The notes beneath the pieces were generated by a model. The model was not told where the DNA came from and did no database searches. It saw nothing but the letters and a program-made list of their open reading frames with translations. A stretch of 64,000 nt of DNA from Leucaena leucocephala (taxonomy: Eukaryota > Streptophyta > Magnoliopsida > Fabales > Fabaceae): contig CM073520.1 of the NCBI GenBank assembly GCA_037074615.1, forward strand, positions 32,607,527-32,671,526. Reading direction: 5' to 3'. This document shows, in pieces, positions 37,721-50,500 of the stretch. Each line of letters opens with the position of its first letter. The first letter of the stretch is position 1. A program made the translations under genes and the position numbers.

Positions 37721-39057
37721 TGATCCCTACATAAATTCCATTTTTTTAGAAGAGATGGGCACATACACATATAATTCCCTTAATTAATGAAAACATGAAA
37801 CATGAACTCCTCCTTGCATTTAATGTGAGAATGAAATTGAGTTAGATTTACATAAGAAACAAGAAATAGCTACCAACATGATTTGCTTTCAAAGTATTAA
37901 GAAAGTTGACGAGACTCTTCACTCTCCCCTGCCAGTGAGCAACCAAAGCTCGCTAACCTTCCGCGCTAACAGGGAGTGCCCTGGATGTTCTCGCTGCCTG
38001 TCTCATCAATTCAAACAGTTACTTACATCTTAAATTATACTACATACTAAGTTTTATATTAATGACAATAAATATCTAATATATACTAGTATGCTTAACC
38101 TAAGCAAGGGAGATATTTCTTTCCTCAAGTTATCTCGAATCATTCCATATATCTTTTCCACATACGCTTCAATCTGCTGCATGTAAAGAAGAGCTGGGTA
38201 CTTGGCTTCAACTCCTCCATCGCTACCACTATCGATTAGGGCAAGATTGTTGGCTTCAGATGATAGAGCTCCACGGAAACTCTAAAACAATTATCAATTA
38301 ATTAATTAATTTAGGGAGATTAAAAAGTATATATATAATATAAATTTATTTTAAAATTTAAATTTAATCATAATTAATTGATTTATTTGACCTCATATAT
38401 TTATTTAAAAATTTCAACACTAGCAAATGGTGGGAGTAATACTTAATATTTCCAAATAAAGAAAAATTATACTTATTACTTGTGTCATCCTCCCAAGTAG
38501 TGTTGCCGATGGAGAAGGACGGCGTTGCAGAGACATTCCGGTGGCGCTATTTCCCTTGAGTGTTCGCTGGAGTAGCAAGAGAAGTGCAGAGGCATTCGAC
38601 AACCAGTAAGCCAAGATGTCATTGTTATTATCGTCTTCAATTGCCTTGCCGATAATTTCAATTATACGATCAAAAAAGGTAGCACGCTCTGCTTCAAATG
38701 ATCGCCAGTGCAAGAAGCGTTTGAATGTGATACAGGCTGCAATTGGTCTGTTTCCAGCAAAGCCTACATTTTGTGCGATGCATCTGATGAGCAAGTCTTG
38801 ATTCTCCTGTTGTGACTTTTGTGGCCTTTCCTCCAGTTTGTAGCCTTCCCTCTGAATTCAAATTTGATGAGCCCAAGAAACTATAAAATTCACATATGCT
38901 ACGTCATAAATATAAGACTTTAGTTGTACTGCAAATTGCACTAAGGGGAATTCTAATGCCCCTGCAATTGTCTCAACTTCCCATATGTTTTTCTCTGTTT
39001 TTCTATAAATAATTAGATTATATATTTTGATATCTTACAGAAAAAAAATAATGCAGT

Positions 39058-39256
39058 TTTTATTTTATTTAATAGAAAAAAGGGCCAACCCAATTCGAGT
39101 CCCCACTTGGTGGGGGTGCCGGGGAAGGGAATATACTAGGCAGCCTTACCCCTGTTTTATAGAGAGGCTGATTTGAACCTGTGACCTCAGACCCCACGAT
39201 AAGCGAGCTTACCGCTGAGCCAACCCAAGCCTGCCCTTCTTTTATTTTATTTAATA
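39058..39256 (-). mobile_element. tRNA-derived SINE (Au-like) with perfect 17-bp target duplication
   Basis: On the minus strand the body begins GGCAGGCTTGGGTTGGCTCA, contains an RNA polymerase III A box (TGGCTCAGCGG) and B box (GGTTCAAATC) about 40 bp apart, and ends in a T run. The duplication TTTTATTTTATTTAATA flanks it exactly at 39058-39074 and 39240-39256. Length, boxes and the T-rich tail fit the plant Au SINE type. It inserted into an intron of the myosin tail pseudogene. Confidence 0.85.
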
Positions 39257-41297
39257 ATTTTCAAAAACATAAAATTATATAATTTTACAGTATTTTTCCT
39301 GTAAAATTGTAAAAAAAAATATTTAAAACTATACCATTTTTTATCTGTAAGATATCAAAATGTATAATCTAATGATCTATAGAAAAAAAAAAATATTTAA
39401 GAGGTTTAGACAATTGGAGGGGCATTAAAGGACCCCTTTCTAATTGTACTACAAGTGACGCCTTATATTTATGAGCGAAGGGAAGGCGTACAAACCATTC
39501 AAAAAGTGTACACACTTATTTAAAACATGTTTGGTTACCAAATTAGGTACCTTTGCATTCCCTCCAACATTATGAAGGCCAAATTTAGCACCTTTCTATC
39601 AAGAGAAAAAATGAAGTCTTTTAACATAATGTTTTCTTTTATCTTCAAATTATTATCATGGAATGTAGTAAGGTTTATACCAAAGAGAGAATTTCAGGAC
39701 GCTTATTACATTATTACAAAATAGGTTTTTTAAACACTCTCTCTAAACTGGTTCTTGCAAAAATTATAGTGAGATATCTATACTGGATATACAAATAACC
39801 GGTATAGAAAAATGAGATGCAATATTTTTATAAATAAAAATAAAATATTTATACTAGATATATAAGTAATTGATGTAAAAAAAAATAATCAGTAATATTT
39901 TTATAAATAAAGTATTTACACTTAATATAAAAGTAACCGATATAAGAGATTTAGATATGCTCCCATTTAGGTGCCATGGACGACAAAGCTTGTTGACGTA
40001 CGTAGAACCTTAGGCTTGTTGACGTACGTAGAACCTTAGTAATCTTCTCTTGTAGCCTATAATCAAAGAAATTATATGAGATCTCTGTCAAACATCTAAT
40101 GATAAATTTTATGTAATCCTATAAAAAAAAAAGTATTTTAGTCTTTTCAATTTTTAATATAAAATTTAATTTGTAGTGTTTTAATACATTATAATAGTTA
40201 GATATTATTTCTACAATTCTATTTTATATTCATCCATATAATACCACTATATTTTTATTTGTAAGTTATTTGTAGGATAATTAATTAATGAATTAATGAC
40301 ATTTTTTTCTCAATTTTACCTATAACAAACTTATAAGATAATTAATGACTTTTTTAAATATGTTTTTATTAATAAGGACAAATATAAAAAAATTGATTAA
40401 TTCAATATATTTTTTGGTATGTGAGTAAGAGTATATATAAAAACGGAGTGGTATAAAGAGGACTGAGCACACTGTACGTCTTAGCCTAATTATTTAACTT
40501 ACCCTATCAGTCGATCTTAGTGTAAATTACACCAGAAAAAGAAATCAGCTTATATAGCATTGGAACAAGTTTGCAATATCAGAAATTAATCTCAGGAAAC
40601 TGTTGCTTAGTTTCAATAATCCAATATATAATATCATTACTATTAAGTGATTATATATATATTTACCTGGTTAATGATTCTTGTAGCTGAGGAACCTTGT
40701 TCTCTGTCGTGTCGTCTTCACTAGAGATCACTAGGGTTTCTTCATCAGCTCTCTCGTGTTTTTCTGATCAGTGGAGTGAGAGCTGTGAAAAATGTAATGC
40801 AAAAAGGGCAATAATGATATTCATCACTCTCGAAGATCCTTATGAATTGGTAAATATATGATGTCAATAATAGATAGCAAAACTGAATTGACGAAGCAGC
40901 AGATCAGATGAATTGCACTTTGTTTTTATTATTAATCAATAATATAAAGGGGCCTTACGTACGAAACGGGAATATAGCAACAGAAAATATGACTTTAATT
41001 TGACCCATTCCATCTCAAAATAACAACCAAAATAAATAAATGTTAAAACAATAATTAATCTCAAAACAATGTCATCACGTTTTTGTCACGTGATTCATCA
41101 CTCAACAGTTTCTTTTCTTTTCTTTTTTCCTTTTTTAATAAATATTGGATATCATTCAAAGAAGCAAAAGAGAGTAGAAGAGTTTAATTGCCTTTATGAA
41201 GTTCGACCCGGCTAAGGCAAGGTGGAGATTGATTAAAGATATAAAAGGGCCCTACTATAACACATTTTTGGTATATTCAACAAGTGAAGGGATAATA

Positions 41298-41535
41298 CAT
41301 ATGACAATTTAAAGCGTATTCGATATTTGAAGAGTACTATTTTATTGTGGTTCTATTCGCAATACTTGAGAAGCACATTATCTACTAAGTACCTAAATTT
41401 ATGTCAGAGAGTAATAAATAGCTTACCCTGCCTGATATTGGTATCGCTTAAAAAGAATAGAGACTTTATTCTGTCTTTAGATCGTAAGAGAATTCACCCT
41501 CTTTCCAAATTTATGACGTTGTTAACTTCTCTCTA
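41298..41535 (+). repeat. Unclassified dispersed repeat, copy 2 of 3
   Basis: Collinear with the copy at 25590: ATATGACAATTTAAAGCGTA, TTCGATATTTGAAGAGTACT, CTGATATTGGTATCGCTTAA and AAAGAATAGAGACTTTAT, in the same order and on the same strand. The 69-codon open frame inside it is not conserved in the other copies. Confidence 0.6.
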
Positions 41536-42129
41536 AGGGTGTGCTTATAGAACCTGCCAATTCCTACGTAAAACTAATCTAAGGGGTTATTCAATCAGCA
41601 ATTTTGGAACATTCAATACTCCTCTTATTCTATTTATAGAAAAAAATTTGATCATATTTATAAGTCATGTTATTAATTATTTATATAAATTCATAATTTT
41701 ACCCTTTATTTATTATGTTGACTTTATTTTTATTAGGTATAATGTATTTTACCTCTAATCCTAATCTTAAGAGCAAATTAACTTTTTTTTATAGATTTAA
41801 AAAATCAAATAAATTAGTTAATTATAAATAATATAAGAGTTAATTATTAATTTGAATATATTGAAGAGTATAGATTATGAATTTATATTAAATAATTATA
41901 TTTGATCATAATTAACTGATTTATTTAGTTTGTTAAATTTATCTAAAATTTTTTTATCTTTTATAGTTAGAACAAAAAAAAGTATTAAATATAAATAGAG
42001 TTAGAAAGTTTAAATTTTAAAGTAAAATTAATAAAATTTAATATTTTTAATGTATATAAAATATATTAAAAATAATTTATAAATAGGATAATGATAATAT
42101 TTTTTTAAGACAGTCAATGAAGTTCCTTC

Positions 42130-42170
<41 letters not shown>

Positions 42171-42313
42171 CCTTTTTTTGTATTATATATGACGGGTGCA
42201 ATCATGAGATGTTTCGGCATGGATTCGTACATGATTGGTGGCTGTTCATCTGTCACCTTGTCTAGATGTAAGGGTCAACGCAGGGATGAGTTTACTCCTA
42301 CTTTTTTTATAGT

Positions 42314-42784
42314 GGATGTTTGAAAAAATTTTAAATTTAAATTTAGATAAAATTTATATTTTATTTTTTTTAAAATAAATAATTATATTTTTTTAAATAA
42401 ATTTTTTAATCGAACTATAATTTAAAATTAAAATTTTAAATAAATTAATTAGAATAATTTATAAAATAGTAAAAGAGTTTATGGATTAACCAATTACTAT
42501 ATTATTTCTATTTTTTTTATATTATCTCTCTTCTCTCTTACTTTTTCTTACATCATCTCTTTTTTTTATTTTCTTACCCTCTCTCTCCTCTTCTTATTTA
42601 ATATTCATACTATTTTTAGTAATTTATCAATAATAAAAAATATTTTTAAAAATAACTATCCAAACACTCATTTATTCAAAACACTTTTTTTCATAAGCTA
42701 TTCTCCAAATTTTTTTTTCTAAAAGCTACCTAAAAGTTCTTTTTTTTTTATAAATCTGCTTCTAAAATCTTATTTAAACAGGTT
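42314..42784 (-). repeat. GA-core MITE family, copy G (reverse orientation)
   Basis: On the plus strand it reads GATGTTTGAAAAAATTT ... AGTAAAAGAGTTTATGGATT, CCAATTACTATATTATTTC, a CT-rich core (42525-42595) and ATAACTATCCAAACACTCAT, then CTTATTTAAACAGG. This is the exact reverse order of copies B and E. Confidence 0.55.
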
Positions 42785-43269
42785 AATGAACATTGCATTA
42801 TTTAAAGTAAAGATTTAAGACTGTATAAAGTTTTATTATTATTTTTTTAATTTTAAATTTAAGTTTTTTAAAAAAATATTTATGTTAAGGTTGGTAATTT
42901 TAAACCCTAAAACTAAAATATGTTCAAAACTCTTAATTACAATTGGAGTTCGGTTTTATTTTTAATACCGTAAGTTACCCACCCCCTTATCTTGGAAATA
43001 AAAAAAGGATGAGCATATTTTAAGCCAATCACGTTTTGACGTGTAAACCAATCCATTTTTTTAACTGAATAATACAGATAATTATTGTGTTTGTGTGCAA
43101 GAGAGAAAGAATTAGAAAATGACAGACAACAAAACAGAATACGAAAACCACCAAGTGAAAAATAGACCACAGAAAATGAAAGAACAAAATTGCAAGGGAG
43201 AAGGTGGGCCCAGGGCCCCACTCGTTGTCCCAAAATAGAAAACGATGTCGCCTATTTCCCGCTCGAGTA

Positions 43270-43971
43270 AGTTTTTAAAAGATAGATTATATTTAGATAA
43301 TTCTTTTTTAAAAAAAATATTTATATAAAAAAATGATTGTGAATAAATGAGTATTTAGATAGTTATTATTAAAATAATTTTTGTGATTAAAAAAAATAAA
43401 AAAGTATAAATTTTGAAATAATAATTATATAAAATAAAATTTTTAATTATTATTTTTCGTGTCATATTAAAATAGTAAATGATACATATATTTTATTTAT
43501 TGAGTAAATAGGAATAAATAATTACTAATAAAAAATTAAATAAGTAATTTTATTTATTTATTATTATTGTGTGATATTAAATAAATAATTATGATTAGAG
43601 AAGAGAGAAGAGGGAAGAGGAAAAAAAAACGAGCTACCTTATATAGAAAGAGAGGAATGGTAGAAGAAAAAAATTACATATCCTATAAGAGTAATGGCAA
43701 AAAGTTGAGATGAGATAGAACAAGTACCTTATGCAAGGAGGGAAGAGAAGGAATAATGAAAAGCAAAGGTACATTGATTTGTTTAAACTAGCTATTTTTT
43801 TCTATTTATAAATTATTTATAAAAATTTATTTAAAATTATAGTTGAAAATTATATCTTAATTTACAAGTATTTATGAATAAATAAAAATATTTATTTTAA
43901 ATTTTTTTAAACTAAAATTTAGATTAAAAATTATACTAAAATCTCTATTTTATTTCAAACCAAACACACAC
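43270..43971 (+). repeat. GA-core MITE family, copy H (with internal insertion)
   Basis: Carries GTGAATAAATGAGTATTTAG and ATAGTTATTATTAAAATAAT early, an AGAGAAGAGAGAAGAGGGAA core, and ends TTCAAACCAAACACACAC. About 250 bp of unrelated sequence interrupts the usual order, so this copy is longer and probably compound. Confidence 0.5.
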
Positions 43972-44689
43972 TTTATGTCCTAACCCTACTTAGAAATTAA
44001 AGACCATCATCTCCCATTTATCAAATGCCTACATTACACGCTTCATATCCACCGACTCTCACTTAAACAAAATAGTGGATAGAATTAATCCTTATAATAT
44101 AGTAAATTAATATTTAAATTTTTATATAAAAAAATATCTGTATTTATTATCCTATATTATTTTAAATATGATTGACTCCAATAGATAAATACCTATACTT
44201 AAATAAATGATTTTTACAAATTAAAAATCTCGACACAATGTGCTAAGAGCAACATATATTGGGAAAATTAGTGTAAATCCATAAAAAAAAAGATTTAATT
44301 ACTCAAAAGTCTAATAACAATTTAGGAGCATGTAATGATTTTGATAAGTTTAAATATAGGAAATGATAATAAGTTTATACTACTTTTTTATTATTAACAC
44401 TTTTTAATAATTAATTTTCTTATATATATGCAATTTTTTTGGGTAAAAGAATAAAATGATCGAGAGGCATATTTGATATTACATAATAACATGATACTAG
44501 CATGTTGAGGATGTTAGCTAAGACTAAAAATAATACTAGAGACCCAAATTACAATCAATCTTAAACTATGTCCTATTATAGATATTAACTAATATATTGA
44601 AAATGGAAGGGTTGATTGAACTATATAGTAATTTAAGGTTAAGTACCCATTATTTATAGGTTCAATTAGTAAAAAAGTAATACATGTGA

Positions 44690-44905
44690 CTATTTATAGC
44701 GTATTTGATCTTTGAAGAGTATCACTTTATTATAGTTCTAGTCGTGACATTTAGAGAGGCATCATAACTCCTTATTGCTTAAGTTTACGCATGGGGATAA
44801 TAGACAATTTACTTACCCTATATTAATATCGCCTAAGAGGAAGGGAGACTTTGTCTTGCATTTAGATTATGGGCGAGCTTAACCCCTTTTCAAAAATTTT
44901 TGTAC
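44690..44905 (+). repeat. Unclassified dispersed repeat, copy 3 of 3
   Basis: Collinear with 25590 and 41298: ATGTGACTATTTATAGCGTA, TTTGATCTTTGAAGAGTATC, CTTAAGTTTACGCATGGGGA and TATTAATATCGCCTAAGAGG, on the same strand. No coding potential. Confidence 0.6.
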
Positions 44906-45358
44906 AAACAAAAATTTAAAGTTAAGTGGTTTAGCTATTATTGAAATAAGATTAACTCAATTGTAATTAAAATAAATATAATTTAATTAAAAATACATCC
45001 AAATATTTATATATAACTTTAAAAAGAGTATTATTTAAATAACAAATTGTATCAATCTACTAGCAAATGAAACATTCATATAAACCATCCAACAAAATAA
45101 AGCTATCAAAGTATAAATATGATGGTTTGCTATTTTTAAAAACTCAAAATAATATCATTTTAACTCAATAAAAGAAAAAAAAAATAGAGCATGATCAATT
45201 TATTTAAAACTCTTAATTAAATTAACTTATGACTCATTCATTGGTTTGACGAGTAACATCATGTTGGTTTTAATGTCATGAATGCCATTGTGGTGCCCTT
45301 GAGTATTGAAGTAGAGGGAAGCAACCTGAGAGGAGAAAATGAGAGAAAATATATTAAG

Positions 45359-45528
45359 AAAATTACTATAAAGTCTTATATAAAAAAATTAATTATCTAA
45401 AAGTCTTACTAATAATTAAAAGAGTTATCATTGCTAAGTTCTAATATAAGCATTAATGATATATTTTTTATATTTAAAATTTTTTAATAATTAAATCTTT
45501 ATATGGGATCTCGTCGTAATTGTATTAA
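45359..45528. repeat. Short MITE with AATTACTATAAAGTC ends
   Basis: Starts AAATTACTATAAAGTCTTAT and ends near ATATGGGATCTCGTCGTAAT, an imperfect inverted match. The interior (TAATTAAAAGAGTTATCATT and AATTTTTTAATAATTAAATC) matches the pair at 37336-37720. Confidence 0.45.
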
Positions 45529-47508
45529 TTTTTTTTCTTGCAATAAGAAAGAAAGAAAAGGCAGGGGACCTTCATCTTCAAAAGTAGAACTATAATATTT
45601 TGGAGAGAAAATATACTTTTCAAAATTATTCTAAAGAAGAGAAAATAAGGAACCAATGAAGTTCAGATTAACATGTTCACGTCATTGCAAAATTAAATAA
45701 TATTTTTTAATGCTTTCTCTTTTCTTTATCTTTCACTTTCTTTCCTTAGCGATCTAAACATATCATAAGAGATATTTTTAGTAGGATATGGACAATGAGA
45801 ACTCCATGATTTCATAAGAAATTGAATTCGCAATCATGGATGGTATAATTAAGAATTCTTATTCAAACCATTATTTAATTAGAACAAAGCCTTGTTGGTA
45901 ACAATAATGCAATTGATTTGGCAAGATGGCCCTTTCTTAATGGCTAAATAAGCAATGCCTCTACTTTAATTTGTCATAGAAAACAAGCCATATGGGGCGC
46001 CCACCATGCTGCTAAAATAGGAATTGAAAGCTTGGAGTCAAACTAATTATATTTATATTACTCCTCATTTCTTTAATACGTAGCATAATCGAATTAGTTA
46101 ATCTTAATTTTAAATATAAGATATATTTTTTAATCATAAATATAAAATATAGATATAGAACTATTTTAATCGTCCTAAATATAAGATCATATTTTATTTT
46201 ATATTTTAAAATTATAATTTTCTCTCTAACGCATTCTTATATAATTACATATATTAAGATAATTTTTATTAAATCTAAATCAAATACATATAATTGGCGA
46301 GGTTATTTTAAAAAAATTACTATACAATCATTACAAATAACTAATTAAATTAATTTTTTAATCTATTTAAATTAATTAAATAAATCTTATAATAATGACT
46401 AAAGGTAGTATTTCCTATATTTATCAATTTTTTAAAATTATCTATATTAATACTTATTTAATAATAATTAAATAAGAGAGTGAGAGAGTTAATTAAAAAA
46501 TATTAAAAATATTAAAAAAATACTATATTAATTAATTAATTAATTAAATTAATTAAATATATTTTATATTAAGAAATACAGAAATAATTAATTATGAGAA
46601 ATCAAACTAAATATATATGCACTATTTAATAAGAAAGACAAAAATAATAACAAGAATATGTCAAAACTTAATTGAAAAAGATAAAAGGAAAACTATAATT
46701 TTAAAAAATTAATATATTTTATAATATTTATTAAAAAAAAGCTAAAACAAACAAATTTTGTAGAAAGAGTGAAGTAATTAACAAAAAAATTGCAAGAAAA
46801 AATGGCGCAAAGTCAGAGATAGAGAGATTGCGTTGCATTTATGACAGCGGCAGCATCAAATGAAACGATTACACGTCTTTTCTAATTCCTTACATGCAAC
46901 TTGCCTCGCCTATCGCATTGTCGTCTTCTTCCTCCATTGAACCTTCCAGCCAGTAGCCGCTGGTAGTAATGCAATCCAAAAACCCACAATGCAAATGTGT
47001 TTTCACGCCACAATCAAATCCCAGCTTCCTTAATTATATATATATATATATATATATGTATAAAACATGGTCCACGTCTCATATCAGACGCTATTTTCCT
47101 CCAGCTCATTTCTTTGCCCGGTCAGATTTCCCCGATTCTTCGTACTCCCCCCCCCCCCCTCTCGTTTACCAGTCTTTCTCGCTTACAATAAACTAATAAT
47201 CAACGCCACATGGATTTGAATCTCTCAAAGCTATACAGGCGCCACCACGCCTTACTTTCCCATGGTAGTGTTGTTATTATTATAATAAAAAAAGACAACC
47301 ACGAAGCACACAAGAATTTCTGCTTTTGGATATTCTGTTCCCATTAGTCTAACCCCCAGGCGGCGGAAGAAATTTCCCACGTTGTTTCTTTTTTCTTCTC
47401 TTCGTTTGGTTCTGTGCCTGAATTTCGGTGTTCGGATGGTTTGTAGAATTCAAGGCTACTGTTTGTTTTCAAAGTCGGAGGAAACGGAGAAAAGAATTGG
47501 CGCCGAGG

Positions 47509-50500
47509 ATGAGGTTTCCTGGAGTTGACGATGAATTGCAGCAGATTTTGGACGCCAATATGGACGAAGTTCCCGCCAGAAGGCGCGCTCGTGATGCCTT
47601 CAAGCATTTTCAGCTTGGAATTGACCATATACTGTTTAAGGTATGGTGTTTGATCAATTTATTCATAGTAGCTTGTTTTGAATCGAGGTATATTGGTATA
47701 TTTTGCTCTTGTATGTGAAATTGACAAATCGCCTCATCAGCTTTGTGTTTGAGTTTGTGTCTGTGTGAAGATTTACAAGTTGTTTTCACTTCATTTACCT
47801 TTCTGTGGGTTGCTATGGATTCTCTCTGTTTCTGGGTAGACCAGATCCAGCCGACCAGGTTTTTTTTCCCCCTTTTTTTCTTTTGGGGCTGTTCTTTTCT
47901 TAGTTCTGAGGACATTAATGATATCATATGTGGTAGTTGAGACTTTTGTATTTTCTTTTTCTGGTCATTATAATCTGGGGTATGGTTTCAGGAGTATATT
48001 CTCCAACGTAGGTTGATGCATTTAAGATTTTAATTCTAGCATCCTCTTAGGAGTCAAATCTTGGTATTATGAGATACTAAATAATCTAACCAACCCAGTT
48101 AACCTAAAGATTATAATGTAATCTTCTGTAATCATATAGGCATACATATTTGAAGAAATATCAAAATTTAATCGTGTATGAGATTCGCTTCTCCTTTTTA
48201 TATAATTCTCCCTCCCTCCCTCCCTCCCTCTGTTTTTTAATCTCTCTTTCGGTGCACTGATTAAAAAAAATACTCTTTGAATGTACTATAATCACTTTTA
48301 TGATTGTAGATAATCCTGATTATAAACTAAATCCTTTGGGGTAGTTGAAATCTTGGTTTGGGTTCTACCTAAACTACCTTGAGAGTTTAAGTCTCCTATT
48401 GAACTTATTGGTTGTTCTCTTTTCATCTATTCCTTGAAGAATTCTTTAGTCTTGTACCTTGGACCCACTCTGTCTCCCTCTCCCTGTATAGTAAGCATAG
48501 AGATGTTAAATCTGCAATCTGATTGCTGATATATATATTTTAATTCCTCCTCTCCATGAACATTCAAATCCATCAATTTGTGGCATTGACGAATGTTAAT
48601 GCTCATTCCTTTGTACTTGTTTGTGTTATGCAGACTCCTCGCCATGGACTGAAAATGAAGGAGGTAAGACATCCATAAACTGAAGCACTTATAAATTTTA
48701 GTCTTGTCATTACTTAGGAGTTTACTTGATATGCAACTCGTAACTTCATCAATGCCTCCTTGGCATTATCCACTTTTGCCATCCCTATCTCGGCTTCTTT
48801 TTCAATACTTATTTACCATTACGCAATAAGTATATGTTGTCATTTTCCCCATTTAAGTCATGTCATGTCAAATTTTGACTGAGTTGAATTCTAAATTTTA
48901 GATGAATATTTTTTTTTGTCAACATATAAATGGCAATGCTCAACAATGATACTGCCGTTTGGTCCTCACAATGTTCAGAATTGACCTAGTATACCGAATA
49001 TCAGATAACGTACAATATGTGTATATATAAATGGTAGCCGACAGAATAAATATGTACCTTTATATTTTCCCTCTTCGTTTCAATTTCTGCCATGATTGCA
49101 GTCATATGAGGTGAACTCAAGGGGCATTGAAATCTTTACCAAAAGTTGGCTTCCTGAAACTTCTAAGCCCAAAGCAGCAGTGTTTTTCTGTCATGGCTAT
49201 GGAGACACCTGTACTTTCTTCTTTGAAGGCATGTGGTTGGTATTAAGAATTCAGTTACAAGTAAATTCATAGAGTTACATTGTTGATTACACCAACTTAG
49301 TTATATTGTGGAAATATCTCCAGGAATAGCTAGAAAGCTGGTATCATCTGGTTATGGAGTTTTTGCTATGGATTATCCAGGATTTGGTCTTTCTGAAGGT
49401 CTCCATTGCTACATTCCAAGTTTTGATACTCTTGTTGATGATGTGATTGAGCATTATTCCAAAGTCAAAGGTACTTAAAACCATCATGAAACCTGTCTTG
49501 ATGCTTACCAGCTGGTCATATTTTGTACGAGAAAAGTTAACTGCATCGGATATCAAATTTCAATAAGAGCTAGATAAACAAAAAAATAAATAAAAATAAA
49601 AGGAGGATCCCTTATCGTTCTCAGAGCGGGCAAGGAGATTGTGTCATCTAGTTCTTTGCACATTAGACAGAGTTCCGGGATATTATGCTAATGAATATCT
49701 TATTTGGTTTGTATATCTCTTCCACAGTTTTCGTTCTGAAAGTGATCTATGTGAAGTTAATACTGAGAAGTGAATGTTGGTATTACTGGAAATATAAGGA
49801 ATTGAGAACAGGCAAGTCAATGTTTTGATCGGTGAAAACCCATTGTTAGGAAAACGCTAACACGTGTCATTATGTATTGAATGGTCTGAGTCTAATTTGT
49901 TTCTGTTTTCCAAAATATGATTCTGAAGCTAGAAATTAGAACTGTGGATTTACCAAGGAAGGCGTACTTTGCATGTAAACTATACAATTTCATTCATTCT
50001 ATTGCAAACAACTTAATGTTGGGGGAGATGGGTACTGTTTATTTTAATATTAACGCAAACATTTTTACTGGTTCCGCGACAGAAAACCCGGAGATCCAAT
50101 CTATTCCATGCTTCCTCTTTGGACAGTCTATGGGTGGAGCTGTTGCCTTAAAGATGCACCTAAAACAACCCAAGGCATGGGATGGTGCCATTCTTGTTGC
50201 CCCTATGTGTAAAGTACATATCCTAAACCCGAACCGGCTTAAGGGTATGTTTGAATTGTAGAGAATAAAAGAGAAGGAAGGTGAACTTATAATTTGTACA
50301 TCTTATTTGATTTAGATTTAACTCTGAACAGTTTTATCCTCACCTCTCTTTTATATCCTCAATTCAAACATACTCTAAGAGTCTTATCCTCAATTAAATA
50401 GGGTTGTGGCATATGTTTCTTTGATCTCCTTTTTTTTACTGTTAAGCTCTATGTAGATTGCAGATGGCATGACTCCACCATGGTTGCTCACTCAGATCTT

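Larger units (their letters stand above)
34448..40770 (-). pseudogene. Myosin class XI tail pseudogene (coiled-coil end and dilute/cargo-binding domain)
   Basis: Myosin XI is the plant actin motor; its globular tail binds cargo. Here only tail exons remain on the minus strand: 40667-about 40760 (NKVPQLQESLTR), 38480-38851 (LLIRCIAQNVGFAGNRPIAA; LHWRSFEAERATFFDRIIEI), 38087-38281 (YPALLYMQQIEAYVEKIYGM), about 37874-37997, 37206-37277, 36748-36855 (ECCSFRNGEYLKAGLAELKH), 36513-36569 (LKPTRQAIGFL), 35233-35293, about 35078-35164 (SIQQLYQICAMFLDDKYG), about 34775-34848 and 34448-34574 (SKSMEQIDIADIEPLPLIRE). Introns are kept, so the copy is not processed. Lesions: in-frame TAG at 37953-37955, an extra base in the run 37243-37246, about 4 extra bases near 35280, one lost base near 34828, and lost splice donors near 34775 and 35078. 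No motor domain is visible in the window. Confidence 0.9.
40771..47508. other. Long intergenic spacer rich in repeats, ending in the promoter of the hydrolase gene
   Basis: No credible gene is seen. It holds unclassified repeats at 41298 and 44690, a TA run at 42134-42165, GA-core MITE copies at 42314-42784 and 43270-43971, and short MITEs near 44275 and 45359. AT-rich family material lies near 46056-46560. The frame at 42937-43233 has no recognisable family and sits in sequence with a gene-like composition at its edge only. About 46800-47508 is less AT-rich and probably contains the promoter and 5' UTR of the alpha/beta hydrolase, with TA repeats (47035-47056) and a C-run (47148-47158). Confidence 0.5.

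Noticed and set aside
39075..39239. Possible tRNA gene
   Set aside because: A and B boxes are present, but there is no cloverleaf acceptor stem, and the 17-bp target duplication marks it as a SINE.
42937..43233. 98-codon minus-strand ORF near a CCCAGGGCCC-containing segment
   Set aside because: No recognisable motif, no start context or exon neighbours; treated as chance.
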